A stretch of DNA of 64,000 nucleotides from Chryseobacterium sp. OSA05B (GCF_019970065.1 NZ_JAHXYH010000006.1:62001-126000); one strand, 5' to 3'; shown: positions 8,993 through 16,866, counted from the first letter of the stretch. The notes: generated from the sequence alone by a model not told the origin. Made by a program: numbers and translations.

Positions 8993-9961
8993 ATGTCAAG
9001 AATTCTTACCGGCATTCAAGCCACCGGAACTCCCCATCTTGGAAATCTCCTTGGGGCGATCATTCCTGCTATTGAACTTTCCAAACAGGAAGGAAATGAA
9101 TCATTTTTATTCATTGCGAATCTTCACTCCCTTACCCAGATTAAAGATGCGCAGGTTTTAAAACAAAATACCTACGAGATCGCTGCGGCTTGGCTTGCTT
9201 GTGGGCTGGATACAGAAAAAACATATTTTTACAGACAGAGTGATATCCCTGAAACCTGTGAACTTTCTTGGCATTTATCATGTTTTTTTCCTTACCAGAG
9301 ATTAACCCTTGCCCATTCGTTTAAGGATAAGGCAGACAGACTTCAGGACGTTAACGCCGGGCTGTTTACCTACCCTATTCTGATGGCTGCAGATATTTTA
9401 CTGTATGATGCAGAAATAGTTCCTGTAGGAAAAGATCAGCTTCAGCACCTGGAAATCGCCCGTGATGTAGCCTCAAGGTTTAACAATCAGATGGGAGAAG
9501 TTTTTGTACTGCCTCAGTCTGAGCTTCAGGAAGACACGAAATATGTTCCCGGAACAGATGGCCGTAAAATGTCAAAATCCATGGGAAATATCATCAACAT
9601 TTTTCTTCCTGAAAAGGAGCTGAAGAAACAGGTGATGAGTATAGAAACCGACTCTAAAGGTCTGGAAGAACCAAAAGACCCTGAAACAGATAAGGTTTTT
9701 GCGATTTATGAACTGATCGCCACTCCTGAGCAGACGGAGGAATTAAGAGCGAAATATCTGGCCGGAAACTTCGGTTACGGGCACGCCAAATTAGAACTGT
9801 TAAATCTGATCTTAACCCGTTTTGCAAAAGAAAGAGAAATGTTCACGTATTATATGAACAATCTGGACGAGCTGGAAGCAAAATTGCAGGAAGGGGCAGC
9901 AAAAACAAGAGTGGTTGCTACCAACACCATTAAAAAAGTGAGAGCAAGCTTAGGAATTTAA
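8993..9961 (+). CDS. trpS: Tryptophanyl-tRNA synthetase
   Basis: This class I synthetase charges tRNA-Trp. The HIGH-like motif is PHLGN (residues 14-18) within GIQATGTPHLGN, and KMSKS is at residues 192-196 within DGRKMSKSMGN. The length (322 residues) is the usual bacterial one, and the segment AADILLYDAEIVPVGKDQ is typical of TrpRS. It has its own promoter and a strong terminator, so it is probably monocistronic. Confidence 0.96.
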   Translation: MSRILTGIQATGTPHLGNLLGAIIPAIELSKQEGNESFLFIANLHSLTQIKDAQVLKQNTYEIAAAWLACGLDTEKTYFYRQSDIPETCELSWHLSCFFPYQRLTLAHSFKDKADRLQDVNAGLFTYPILMAADILLYDAEIVPVGKDQLQHLEIARDVASRFNNQMGEVFVLPQSELQEDTKYVPGTDGRKMSKSMGNIINIFLPEKELKKQVMSIETDSKGLEEPKDPETDKVFAIYELIATPEQTEELRAKYLAGNFGYGHAKLELLNLILTRFAKEREMFTYYMNNLDELEAKLQEGAAKTRVVATNTIKKVRASLGI

Positions 9962-9981
9962 AGCCTGCTATTTAAATATAA

Positions 9982-10016
9982 AAAAGCCTTTCCCATCGAA
10001 AGGCTTTTGTTTTTTT
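9982..10016 (+). terminator. Rho-independent terminator of trpS
   Basis: AAAAGCCTTTC (9982-9992) pairs with GAAAGGCTTTT (9998-10008) around a 5-base loop, followed by a T-tract to 10016. Confidence 0.85.
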
Positions 10017-10038
10017 GTAATTTTATTGTAATAAAAAT

Positions 10039-10392
10039 ATAGGGTTACTTATTCTTCTTGTTTTGATTTCATGCAAAAAAGAACCTCGATATATCAATAT
10101 TAAGGATGAATTGATCTATAAAAATGAAAATGGTTTGTTCTTAAAGCAGACGATCACTCTCAAAAGCAGAAATCCTGAAGACTCAGGAAAAGTTACCCGC
10201 TTTTTCAACTATGTTTTATACAAAGACCAGGTTCTTGAACTAAAAGATTTCATTGATTTGAAAAACTTTCATGAAGTTCAGAACAATAATCGGGACAGGT
10301 TTATTATAAGTGCCTACGAAGATTCCAGATATCGGTATTTGTTTAAAAATCATCCCGCTTCATCTCCCAATATTTTGATTCAGGAAAAATAA
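10039..10392 (+). CDS. Small lipoprotein without a canonical start codon
   Basis: The frame encodes a lipoprotein-type N terminus: hydrophobic GLLILLVLISC and then KKEP, a good lipobox. The only canonical start in this frame is a TTG at 10063, which would put the Cys at position 4 and delete the signal peptide. Upstream of it the frame has no ATG, GTG or TTG back to the stop at 10018-10020. The codon at the expected start is ATA (10039-10041). Either ATA is used, or the start has been lost, or a base is wrong. The mature part (about 100 residues) is charged and unrecognised. It begins 22 bases after the trpS terminator tract and ends 7 bases before the convergent histidine kinase. Confidence refers to coding character, not to expression. 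Confidence 0.5.
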   Translation: MGLLILLVLISCKKEPRYINIKDELIYKNENGLFLKQTITLKSRNPEDSGKVTRFFNYVLYKDQVLELKDFIDLKNFHEVQNNNRDRFIISAYEDSRYRYLFKNHPASSPNILIQEK

Positions 10393-10399
10393 ATGACAG

Positions 10400-11677
10400 T
10401 TAGCTTTTCGAAAGAATAAAACAGTGCATTCCATCCTGGAACTCATAGACAATATCCCATCCGGGATATTGTTTTGTTATAGTCCTGATGATAGACAGCC
10501 CCAGACCGGTAGAACTGTGGTCTGAACCCTGCTTATAAAATCGGTTGAAGATTTGTGTTTTGTCCAAAGGAACACCGCTACCGCTATTCTGAAAGACCAG
10601 TCTGTTGTCTTCTATGATGATATTGACATCTCCATCGTGGCTGTTATACTTCACTGCATTTTTAAGCAGATTGGAAAGCAGAATCTCTGCCAGATCAGGG
10701 TTAAAGTCTGCTCCAAAGAATCCTTTCTCCATAATGCTGACTTTAATTTTTTTAAACTCAATAAAGTCTTCGTAGCTTTTCACCAGCTCCGCAATCATTT
10801 CATTAAAATCAACTTTTGACGTTTTATTGAACTGGCTGTTTTCTATTTTTGAAAGCATCAGGAGGGATTTATTCAGTCCCGCCATTCTTCTCAGATCTCC
10901 TTTTACTTCGGTAAGGAAATTCATATTCTTTTTGTCCAGATCATCATTCTGAATCACGAGATCAATTTTATTAATCACAATAGCCAAAGGTGTCTGAAGT
11001 TCATGTGATGCATTTTCAATGAACTGTTTCTGCTGGTGGAAGACCAATTCATTACGCTCAATCATTTCCTCTATTTCCACATTCAGTTCTTCAAATTCTT
11101 TGATGGAATAATTTTGGGCCTCATTGGAAGCAGAAACCCCGAACTGATATTTTTTAAGCCGGTCAAGAATGGTATAGAAAGGCCGCATCGCTTTATTCAG
11201 CAGATAGCCATTGACGGCCAAAATACTTATCACAAGAAGAATGTACAACACGATCAAAGCCGTAGTCAGGTCATACACCAATTCATCCTGCTCCACCGTA
11301 GAGGTTCGTATTTCAAGCCTCTGGCGTTTTCCGAACTGATCTATAAAATCGGTCTCAAGTACGCGGTAAGGCTGGTCTTTGTCGTCGTACTCCATATAAA
11401 ACATCTTGTTATAAAGCCGGTTCTTGTCTTTATACTCAGATTCTGAAATCGGTTTGATTTTAAATTCATTAAATCCAAAATCCTTACTGTCCAACAGCTT
11501 GGGATCGTGATACACCGCTTTAATAATCTGTATTTTTCTGTCTTTCAGTCCGTCATCTACATTATCATACACTTCATCCAGAATATATGCGTAAAAGAGC
11601 GCTGCCCATACTGCAATGATGAGCAGCAGGATCACGATCATGTATTTGATAGTGTAGTATTTTAACGAAACTTTCAT
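10400..11677 (-). CDS. Sensor histidine kinase of an OmpR-type two-component system
   Basis: A membrane sensor kinase of 425 residues. Two membrane helices (about residues 11-31 and 138-160) flank a periplasmic sensor of about 105 residues. The dimerisation/phosphoacceptor box is ENASHELQTPLAIV with H225. The ATPase part shows the N box (LLSNLLKNAVKYN), NSGSGVP and a G2 box TGLGLSI. It signals to the response regulator just upstream; its start overlaps the regulator stop by one base (TGATG), so the pair is translationally coupled. The sensed signal is unknown. Confidence 0.92.
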   Translation of the reverse strand: MKVSLKYYTIKYMIVILLLIIAVWAALFYAYILDEVYDNVDDGLKDRKIQIIKAVYHDPKLLDSKDFGFNEFKIKPISESEYKDKNRLYNKMFYMEYDDKDQPYRVLETDFIDQFGKRQRLEIRTSTVEQDELVYDLTTALIVLYILLVISILAVNGYLLNKAMRPFYTILDRLKKYQFGVSASNEAQNYSIKEFEELNVEIEEMIERNELVFHQQKQFIENASHELQTPLAIVINKIDLVIQNDDLDKKNMNFLTEVKGDLRRMAGLNKSLLMLSKIENSQFNKTSKVDFNEMIAELVKSYEDFIEFKKIKVSIMEKGFFGADFNPDLAEILLSNLLKNAVKYNSHDGDVNIIIEDNRLVFQNSGSGVPLDKTQIFNRFYKQGSDHSSTGLGLSIIRTITKQYPGWDIVYEFQDGMHCFILSKS

Positions 11678-12348
11678 CAGACAAATTTATAACCTATTCC
11701 GTAAACGGCCTGGAAATCGGCTTCTGCATTAAACGTTTTCAGTTTTTTGCGGAGATTTTTGATTTGTGAATAGATAAAATCCAGACTGTCTGCCTGATCT
11801 ATATAATCTCCCCAGATGGCTTCAGCTAAAGTAGTTTTCTGCAGCGTTTTTTCCGGATGAATCACAAAATAGTACAGCAGATCATATTCCTTACGGTTGA
11901 GGATCAGTTCTTCATTACCTACTTTTACCGTTCTGTTTTCAGGATCGATGCTGATATTTTTATACGTGATGGTATTTTCGCCATCCTGATTCTTTCTTCT
12001 GATCACCGAACGGATCCTCGCCATTAACTCAGCAAGATGAAAAGGTTTCGCCAGATAATCATCCGCTCCGATCTCCAGTCCTGCGACCTTATCATCTACA
12101 GAATCTTTCGCCGATAGAATAATCACAGGATCTTTTTTGTGCAGATTCTTGATTTCTCTCAGCAGATCCATACCATTTCCGTCCGGGAGCATGATGTCCA
12201 GAAGAATGCAGTCATATTCATACGAAATAATCTTTTCCAGCCCGGCACTGTAGGAAAGGGCAAATTCCACAATAAAATGTTCTGCTTCCAGAAAAGTCTG
12301 TACAGTGTCTTTCAGTTCCGGCTCATCTTCTACGATTAATATCTTCAT
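11677..12348 (-). CDS. OmpR/PhoB-type response regulator
   Basis: The receiver domain (residues 1-115) has the acidic pocket E7-D8, the phosphoacceptor D51 in LLDIMLPDGNG, and K101 region LAKPFH. The C-terminal winged helix includes RKEYDLLYYF and SLDFIYSQIKNLRKKL, which marks the OmpR/PhoB class. I chose the ATG at 12348 (MKILIVEDE) because that is where the receiver domain normally begins; an upstream TTG would add seven unlike residues. It is the first gene of the pair with the kinase. A PepSY-like periplasmic gene lies 131 bases upstream on the same strand, a frequent partner and target in Bacteroidetes. Confidence 0.92.
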   Translation of the reverse strand: MKILIVEDEPELKDTVQTFLEAEHFIVEFALSYSAGLEKIISYEYDCILLDIMLPDGNGMDLLREIKNLHKKDPVIILSAKDSVDDKVAGLEIGADDYLAKPFHLAELMARIRSVIRRKNQDGENTITYKNISIDPENRTVKVGNEELILNRKEYDLLYYFVIHPEKTLQKTTLAEAIWGDYIDQADSLDFIYSQIKNLRKKLKTFNAEADFQAVYGIGYKFV

Positions 12349-12479
12349 GCTGCAGTATTGGCTTATCAAATATATGAAAAATGGGAAGGAAGACGGTTGA
12401 ACTTATTCCCGGATAACCACTTCCATCCTCCAGCTTCCATTTTCCAACCTTCTTCCGGACTCAGGTTATTTAATTTGAA

Positions 12480-12929
12480 TTAATCGTCTATTTTTTTGAA
12501 ATTTCCGTTTCTGTCAAATTCAAGATCCAGTCCGTTTGAAAGCTCGGCTTTATAAGACCATCTTTCTTTTTCTATCTTAACGATATAGGTGTTTGGGAAG
12601 TTTTTAGCTGCATAATTTCTGATCGATGCCGGAATAAATCCATAAGGCAGCTTCTGATGTTTTCCGTCTACTTCCTTCCAGTTTCCTTTACTGTCAAATT
12701 CTACTTTTGTACCGTTAGCAAGATATACCTGATATTCGTCAACGCCATAGATTTCCCTGTCTTCAATAGCAGATCCTACTGTAATCCCTTTAAAATGGGT
12801 AGCAAGGAAAGTCTTGGCAGTTTTTGGAAGTTGGTTCGCGTTAATCGCTTTGTCCTGTGCAAAAATAAATCCGCCTGCCATTAAGAATAGTATAACAAGC
12901 GCTCCTGTGATTTTTCTAAAATTTTTCAT
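12480..12929 (-). CDS. Exported PepSY-like domain protein
   Basis: This 149-residue protein has a signal peptide (residues 1-24, ending FIFAQ) and two copies of a PepSY-like unit (PF11396-type). Each has the pattern of a beta strand with FDxxGNW-like turn: EFDSKGNWKEVDG in the first, EFDRNGNFKKIDD in the second. Such small periplasmic proteins are often encoded with OmpR-type two-component systems in Bacteroidetes and may act as regulators or inhibitors of proteases; that is inference here. A promoter-like GAACTTTG (minus strand, 12962-12969) lies 33 bases upstream, one base off consensus. Confidence 0.8.
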   Translation of the reverse strand: MKNFRKITGALVILFLMAGGFIFAQDKAINANQLPKTAKTFLATHFKGITVGSAIEDREIYGVDEYQVYLANGTKVEFDSKGNWKEVDGKHQKLPYGFIPASIRNYAAKNFPNTYIVKIEKERWSYKAELSNGLDLEFDRNGNFKKIDD

Positions 12930-13031
12930 AATGTTAAATTTTTTCTGTATTTATGATGGAGCAAAGTTCAGAATCAATTTAGGAAAGAATTAGGAAAAAC
13001 GGAAAGTGGAGAATAAATAGTGAAAAATATC

Positions 13032-13142
13032 TGAACCATTAAGATACGATAAGTGCTTAAGAAAATTAGGAAGGCTGCTGCCAAAAAAATCATTTGACTT
13101 TTCTTCATCAAACTTAAAACCTTCCATCATCTTAATGGTTCA
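13032..13142. repeat. Intergenic palindromic element with 14-bp terminal inverted repeats (copy 1)
   Basis: TGAACCATTAAGAT (13032-13045) is the perfect reverse complement of ATCTTAATGGTTCA (13129-13142). Inside, GGAAGG and CCTTCC also face each other, so the 111-base unit could fold as a long imperfect hairpin. A related unit with the same ends lies at 48237-48337. It is non-coding and resembles a small dispersed repeat. Confidence 0.6.
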
Positions 13143-13180
13143 AAAATTCAGTTTATTACAGCTCCTGAAAAACTGTATTT

Positions 13181-13876
13181 TTATAAGTATTCTTTGATCT
13201 GCAACAGATGCGTAATGGCTTTAAGCCCTTCTTCCTGCTTATTTTCTTTGTATACATCAAAGAAGATCACATCAAGCCCGTAGTTTTGAGAACCTACCAC
13301 ATCTGCGATCCAGTCGTCGCCGATCAGGATGCTTTCCTCCTTGTTCGCTTCTGCCAGTCCGAGAGAATATTCAAAGATCTTTGGATTGGGTTTTCTCACC
13401 CCTACAGAATCAGCGCTGGTGATGGTTTTAAAGTATTTATCGATTCCGGAAAGAACACATTTCCTTTCCGTCACTTCCTTGAATCCGTTGGAAATTATAT
13501 GCAGCGTATAGTGTTTGGATTTCAGATATTCCAAAATGTACTCTGCACCTTCTACCAGCTCGTTGTGGTTAAGGATTTTATCCAGAAAATGTTCCTCGAA
13601 ATATTGGGAAAGCTCCTCATCATCCACTCCAAAATGTTTGAAAGTATCATAGAAACGGTGCTTTCTCAGATATTCTTTATCGATAAGGCCGTCTCTGATT
13701 TTCTCCCAAAGGCTTTCATTGATGTCATGATAGACGGTATGGAAGCTTTCAAAGTCGATATGATAATGTAAAGTGATTTCCTGCTTTTCAAAAAGGTCTT
13801 TGATCGTAAGATATGCGTTCTTACGGTGATCCCAGAGCGTATTGTCCAGGTCAAAAAAAATGTGCTGAATTTTCAT
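13181..13876 (-). CDS. HAD-superfamily hydrolase, YjjG-like nucleotidase
   Basis: The protein has HAD motif I (FFDLDNTLWDH, D10 and D12 area), motif II (HIISNGF), and the late motifs VRKPNPKIF and LIGDDWIADVVG, in the spacing of the C1-cap subfamily. This fits YjjG-type 5'-nucleotidases that clear non-canonical pyrimidine nucleotides; the exact substrate is inferred. I chose the ATG at 13876 (MKIQHIFF). A TTG three codons earlier lies inside the promoter element and cannot be transcribed from it. The predicted leader is only about 2 bases. Confidence 0.85.
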   Translation of the reverse strand: MKIQHIFFDLDNTLWDHRKNAYLTIKDLFEKQEITLHYHIDFESFHTVYHDINESLWEKIRDGLIDKEYLRKHRFYDTFKHFGVDDEELSQYFEEHFLDKILNHNELVEGAEYILEYLKSKHYTLHIISNGFKEVTERKCVLSGIDKYFKTITSADSVGVRKPNPKIFEYSLGLAEANKEESILIGDDWIADVVGSQNYGLDVIFFDVYKENKQEEGLKAITHLLQIKEYL

Positions 13877-13882
13877 ACAGCA

Positions 13883-13890
13883 CAAAATTA
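13883..13890 (-). promoter_or_regulatory. TAnnTTTG element abutting the HAD gene start
   Basis: On the minus strand TAATTTTG ends seven bases before the ATG at 13876, so transcription would begin at or within about two bases of the start codon. Confidence 0.5.
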
Positions 13891-13896
13891 CTCAAT

Positions 13897-14043
13897 TTAA
13901 TTTTTGGAAATTGGGAAATTCTTGTTTTTGGTTGGTACCACTTCAATACTTTTTGAGTAATTCAGTAGAAAATCAATGGTTTGTTTCTTAGGTTTCAAAG
14001 TTTTCACTTTTAAGGAATCATTTTTTTTCATAGGCGAAAGCAT
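13897..14043 (-). CDS. 48-codon conserved-looking small protein behind the ECF sigma factor
   Basis: A short frame runs from ATG 14043 (or ATG 14031) to TAA 13897-13899. The product is basic, with the segments KTLKPKKQTIDFLLNYSKS and IEVVPTKNKNFPISKN. It lies 37 bases after the sigma-factor stop on the same strand, so it is likely in the same transcript. The pattern QTIDFLLNYSKSIEV followed by a basic tail looks like small proteins I associate with flavobacterial sigma-factor loci, but I cannot name a family. Function is unknown. It is too short for usual gene callers. Confidence 0.6.
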   Translation of the reverse strand: MLSPMKKNDSLKVKTLKPKKQTIDFLLNYSKSIEVVPTKNKNFPISKN

Positions 14044-14080
14044 GTTTTCCTTTAAACGTGAATTTTCTGAAATTATTATC

Positions 14081-14671
14081 CTAACGTGTCAATACAATAT
14101 TATTTTCGTCCATGATTTTTCTCAGGTTGATGAGTGCATATCGTACTCTGCCCAATGTGGTATTGATACTCATATTGGTATGGTCCGCAATTTCTTTGAA
14201 GCTCAGCCCGTCAAAAAACCTTAATTTAATGACTTCCTGCTGGTTCTGTGGCAGAAACTGAAGCATCCTTAAAAGGTCTTCCTGAATCTGCAGGGTTACC
14301 AGCTGATCTTCAATGTTTTCCGATGGTTCTCTGATCAGATCAAAAATAGAATACTCGTCTGTTTCAAAAGTGGTTTCCGAAACTTTAACGTTTTTCGCTT
14401 TCAGTCTGAAATGATCGATGATAAGGTTGTGTGCGATTCTTTTTGCCCAAAGAATAAATTTACCTTCTTCGTTATACCGTCCTTCTTTCAGCATCAGGAT
14501 GATTTTCATGAATGTATCCTGAAAAACATCATTGGCCAGGTCTTCATCATTAATTTTGTAAAAAATGAATGTAAACAGTTCTCTCTGATGACGATGAATA
14601 AGGGCTGATAGGGCTTCTTCGTCTCCTTTCTGGTAAAGGGAAATTAGTAGGCTGTCCGTTTTTGATTTCAT
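14081..14671 (-). CDS. ECF-type RNA polymerase sigma factor
   Basis: This protein of 196 residues has sigma region 2 (LANDVFQDTFMKIILML, then KFILWAKRIAHNLIIDHFR) and region 4 (LPQNQQEVIKLRFFDGLSFKEIA, then MSINTTLGRVRYALINLRK). This is the sigma-70 ECF (RpoE-like) architecture. No anti-sigma factor gene is adjacent; the small gene downstream has no membrane helix. I chose the ATG at 14671 (MKSKTDS); the in-frame TTG at 14683 would add four residues. A 7-bp inverted repeat lies about 42-58 bases upstream. Confidence 0.9.
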   Translation of the reverse strand: MKSKTDSLLISLYQKGDEEALSALIHRHQRELFTFIFYKINDEDLANDVFQDTFMKIILMLKEGRYNEEGKFILWAKRIAHNLIIDHFRLKAKNVKVSETTFETDEYSIFDLIREPSENIEDQLVTLQIQEDLLRMLQFLPQNQQEVIKLRFFDGLSFKEIADHTNMSINTTLGRVRYALINLRKIMDENNIVLTR

Positions 14672-14712
14672 AACTCTTCTCAATAATAAAAAATTTGCAG
14701 ACCAGCAATTCT

Positions 14713-14729
14713 CCAGATATTCTATCTGG
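14713..14729. promoter_or_regulatory. Inverted repeat upstream of the ECF sigma gene
   Basis: CCAGATA and TATCTGG face each other around TTC. It may be an operator or a small RNA hairpin in the sigma-factor leader. No direct proof. Confidence 0.3.
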
Positions 14730-14869
14730 CCCTAGCTGTAAATACAAAACAGTTTTTTGGAGTAAAGTAAAATCAATAGGCGGTACAATTATTATATGGT
14801 GTAAATATAATAATTTTTTAATAACTGTTAAGCAATTATTAAATTTTTACGATAAAAATGTAAAAAAAC

Positions 14870-15361
14870 TTATTTAAACATATCATGAATAAAGACGGTA
14901 GGGATATTTAATGTTAAATTAACATTTAACCCTTTCATCTCTTTTCCGTTCAAACGCGCCTCTCCGATCGGGAAAGCGTATCCTCCGGCAAGGTCCAGAA
15001 TCCCGAAAAGTGTAACCCCTATTTTCGGAGCAATATATTTATTGGTTCCCTCCGCACCTACCAGAAGATAGTAGGAATGATAAAAGTCTACATTTTTCTC
15101 AAAATTAAGCATGACATCAGCCTGTAATTTTGGCATGATCGCAAATTTGGAACCGGCTGACCCCATCAGAGCAGATCCGCCAAGCCTATATATTACATCA
15201 TCATTCTTCAGGAAAAGCAACTTGCCCCCCACTTCTCCAAAGCTCTGGTTCTGGTAGGTATACCCCACGGTAACCATTTTATGCATGGTGTACTGTGCCT
15301 TTGCCATTATGCTCAGGAAAAATACAAATAGTATAGCAGCTGCAGCTCTAAAATTCATCAT
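14870..15361 (-). CDS. Exported protein, probable small outer-membrane beta-barrel, unknown function
   Basis: This 163-residue protein has a signal peptide (residues 1-22, ending MAKAQ). The mature part alternates hydrophobic and polar residues and has several glycine/aromatic turns (VTVGYTYQN, KLLFLKNDD, LLVGAEGTN, GGYAFPIG), as in small outer-membrane beta-barrels. It ends with FIHDMFK, not with a classical terminal Phe signature. I do not recognise the family. It follows metK on the same strand but has its own promoter inside the metK terminator region. Confidence 0.65.
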   Translation of the reverse strand: MMNFRAAAAILFVFFLSIMAKAQYTMHKMVTVGYTYQNQSFGEVGGKLLFLKNDDVIYRLGGSALMGSAGSKFAIMPKLQADVMLNFEKNVDFYHSYYLLVGAEGTNKYIAPKIGVTLFGILDLAGGYAFPIGEARLNGKEMKGLNVNLTLNIPTVFIHDMFK

Positions 15362-15387
15362 CTCTAAATTATTTAAGGTGTAAAATT

Positions 15388-15419
15388 AAAAAAAACTGCC
15401 TTACCCAAAGATAAAGCAG
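15388..15419 (-). terminator. Terminator of metK, with a promoter element in its loop
   Basis: On the minus strand CTGCTTTA (15419-15412) pairs with TAAGGCAG (15403-15396, one U-G pair), followed by eight U. The loop and left arm contain TATCTTTG (15413-15406), an exact -7 element pointing at the 14870-15361 gene, so a terminator and the next promoter share the same DNA. Confidence 0.7.
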
Positions 15420-15445
15420 CCTTATTTATTATTTCTGAAGAAGAA

Positions 15446-16726
15446 TTAAATACCGAAAGCGGCTTTAATTTCATCTACTTTGTCAAGTTTTTCCCAGGTA
15501 AAGAACTCAAGTCCTGTAAGGGTAATTTCATTTTTCTGACCTTTATTAAATGTTTTGTCAGCGGTATAATGCTCTTTCCCCATGTGTCCGTAAGAAGCCG
15601 TTTCCAGATAGATAGGGTTTCTTAATTTCAAGTTCTGCTCGATAGCATAAGGTCTTAAATCGAAGATGGTAGACACTTTCTTAGCAATTTCACCGTCGTT
15701 AATATCTACTTTCGCAGTTCCGTAGGTGTTGATATATAGTCCACAAGGTTCAGCGACACCGATTGCGTAAGAAACCTGCACCAAAACTTCATCAGCTACT
15801 CCTGCAGCCACTAAATTTTTAGCAATGTGTCTTGTCGCATAAGCAGCACTTCGGTCTACTTTTGAAGGATCTTTTCCGGAGAAAGCGCCCCCACCGTGAG
15901 CTCCTTTTCCACCGTAGGTATCTACGATGATTTTTCTTCCAGTAAGACCTGTATCTCCGTGAGGACCACCGATCACAAATTTCCCTGTAGGGTTGATGTG
16001 ATATTTGATCTGATCATTGAACAACGCCTTGATCTCTTCAGTCTGCTGAGCCACTACTCTTGGAACCAGGATACTTTTGATATCTTCACGGATCTTGTTC
16101 AGCATTTCTTCTTCAGTACCGAAGTCATCGTGCTGTGTAGAAACCACGATAGAATCAATTCTTACCGGTTTGTGGTCATCAGAATATTCGATAGTCACCT
16201 GGCTTTTTGCATCAGGACGTAGGTAAGCGATTTCGCTTCCGTCTCTTCTTAATACAGAAAGTTCTTTAAGGATCGTGTGGGCAAGGTCTAAAGCAAGAGG
16301 CATATAGTTAGCCGTCTCGTTGGTTGCGTAACCGAACATCATCCCCTGGTCACCGGCTCCCTGTGCGTTTGCCTTAGCTTCGAAAGATTCGTCGTTTACT
16401 GCTCTGTCTACCCCTTGGTTGATATCCGGAGACTGCTCATGGATTGCAGAGATTACCCCACAAGAATCACCGTTGAACATGTATTCTCCTTTTGTATAGC
16501 CTATTCCGTTGATAACGTCTCTTGCAATAGTCTGAACATCAAGATAGGCGTCAGACTTCACTTCCCCGGCAAGTACTACCTGACCTGTCGTTACAAGGGT
16601 TTCACAAGCTACCTTAGAGTTTTTATCGTATGCTAAAAAATGATCGATTAATGCATCGGAAATTTGGTCGGCAATTTTATCCGGATGTCCTTCTGAAACG
16701 GATTCAGATGTAAATAGATAAGACAT
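15446..16726 (-). CDS. metK: S-adenosylmethionine synthetase
   Basis: MetK makes S-adenosylmethionine from methionine and ATP. The protein (426 residues) has the family signatures: FTSESVSEGHPDK at the N terminus, GAGDQGMMFGYA, and GGAFSGKDPSKVDRS. The metal and phosphate-binding residues in these motifs are intact. Upstream lies a TAnnTTTG promoter and a leader of about 125 bases that contains a SAM-II-type riboswitch, so product feedback is expected. It ends at a clear terminator. Confidence 0.97.
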   Translation of the reverse strand: MSYLFTSESVSEGHPDKIADQISDALIDHFLAYDKNSKVACETLVTTGQVVLAGEVKSDAYLDVQTIARDVINGIGYTKGEYMFNGDSCGVISAIHEQSPDINQGVDRAVNDESFEAKANAQGAGDQGMMFGYATNETANYMPLALDLAHTILKELSVLRRDGSEIAYLRPDAKSQVTIEYSDDHKPVRIDSIVVSTQHDDFGTEEEMLNKIREDIKSILVPRVVAQQTEEIKALFNDQIKYHINPTGKFVIGGPHGDTGLTGRKIIVDTYGGKGAHGGGAFSGKDPSKVDRSAAYATRHIAKNLVAAGVADEVLVQVSYAIGVAEPCGLYINTYGTAKVDINDGEIAKKVSTIFDLRPYAIEQNLKLRNPIYLETASYGHMGKEHYTADKTFNKGQKNEITLTGLEFFTWEKLDKVDEIKAAFGI

Positions 16727-16794
16727 ATTATTCTTTGTTTTTTAGATTAAAATAAGTGAAGAAAAATAAGAATAAATTGCCCAAAAAAGAATAC

Positions 16795-16848
16795 TGTTTT
16801 AGCATATTTTTAGAGAGGTTGCAATCAGGTCAAATTTTTCCTCGTTTA
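16795..16848 (-). promoter_or_regulatory. SAM-II-type riboswitch in the metK leader
   Basis: The minus-strand RNA contains the SAM-II core: TTTGACCTGATTGCA in the P1 loop (the classical element has TTTAACC, two bases, ATTGCA) and GCTAAAA on the 3' side (16803-16797). P1 is GAGG (16843-16840) paired with CCTC (16818-16815). The order, spacing and location in front of metK fit this class, which forms an H-type pseudoknot that binds SAM. I recognised it by remembered consensus, so a covariance search should confirm it. No terminator follows the aptamer; control may be translational. Confidence 0.8.
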
Positions 16849-16858
16849 TAAACGTCTG

Positions 16859-16866
16859 CAAATTTA
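16859..16866 (-). promoter_or_regulatory. Promoter of metK
   Basis: TAAATTTG on the minus strand, with TTG 20 bases upstream, matches both Bacteroidetes promoter elements. The start near 16854 lies just in front of the riboswitch. Confidence 0.65.

Noticed and set aside
13208..13771. A 187-codon plus-strand ORF opposite the HAD gene
   Set aside because: It is the antisense shadow of a gene with intact HAD motifs and has no recognisable features.
16795..16848. SAM-I (S-box) identity for the metK leader
   Set aside because: Although GCAACC occurs, the surrounding string TTTGACC..ATTGCA with GCTAAAA and a single short stem fits SAM-II, and TTATCAAGA and GGTGCT are missing.
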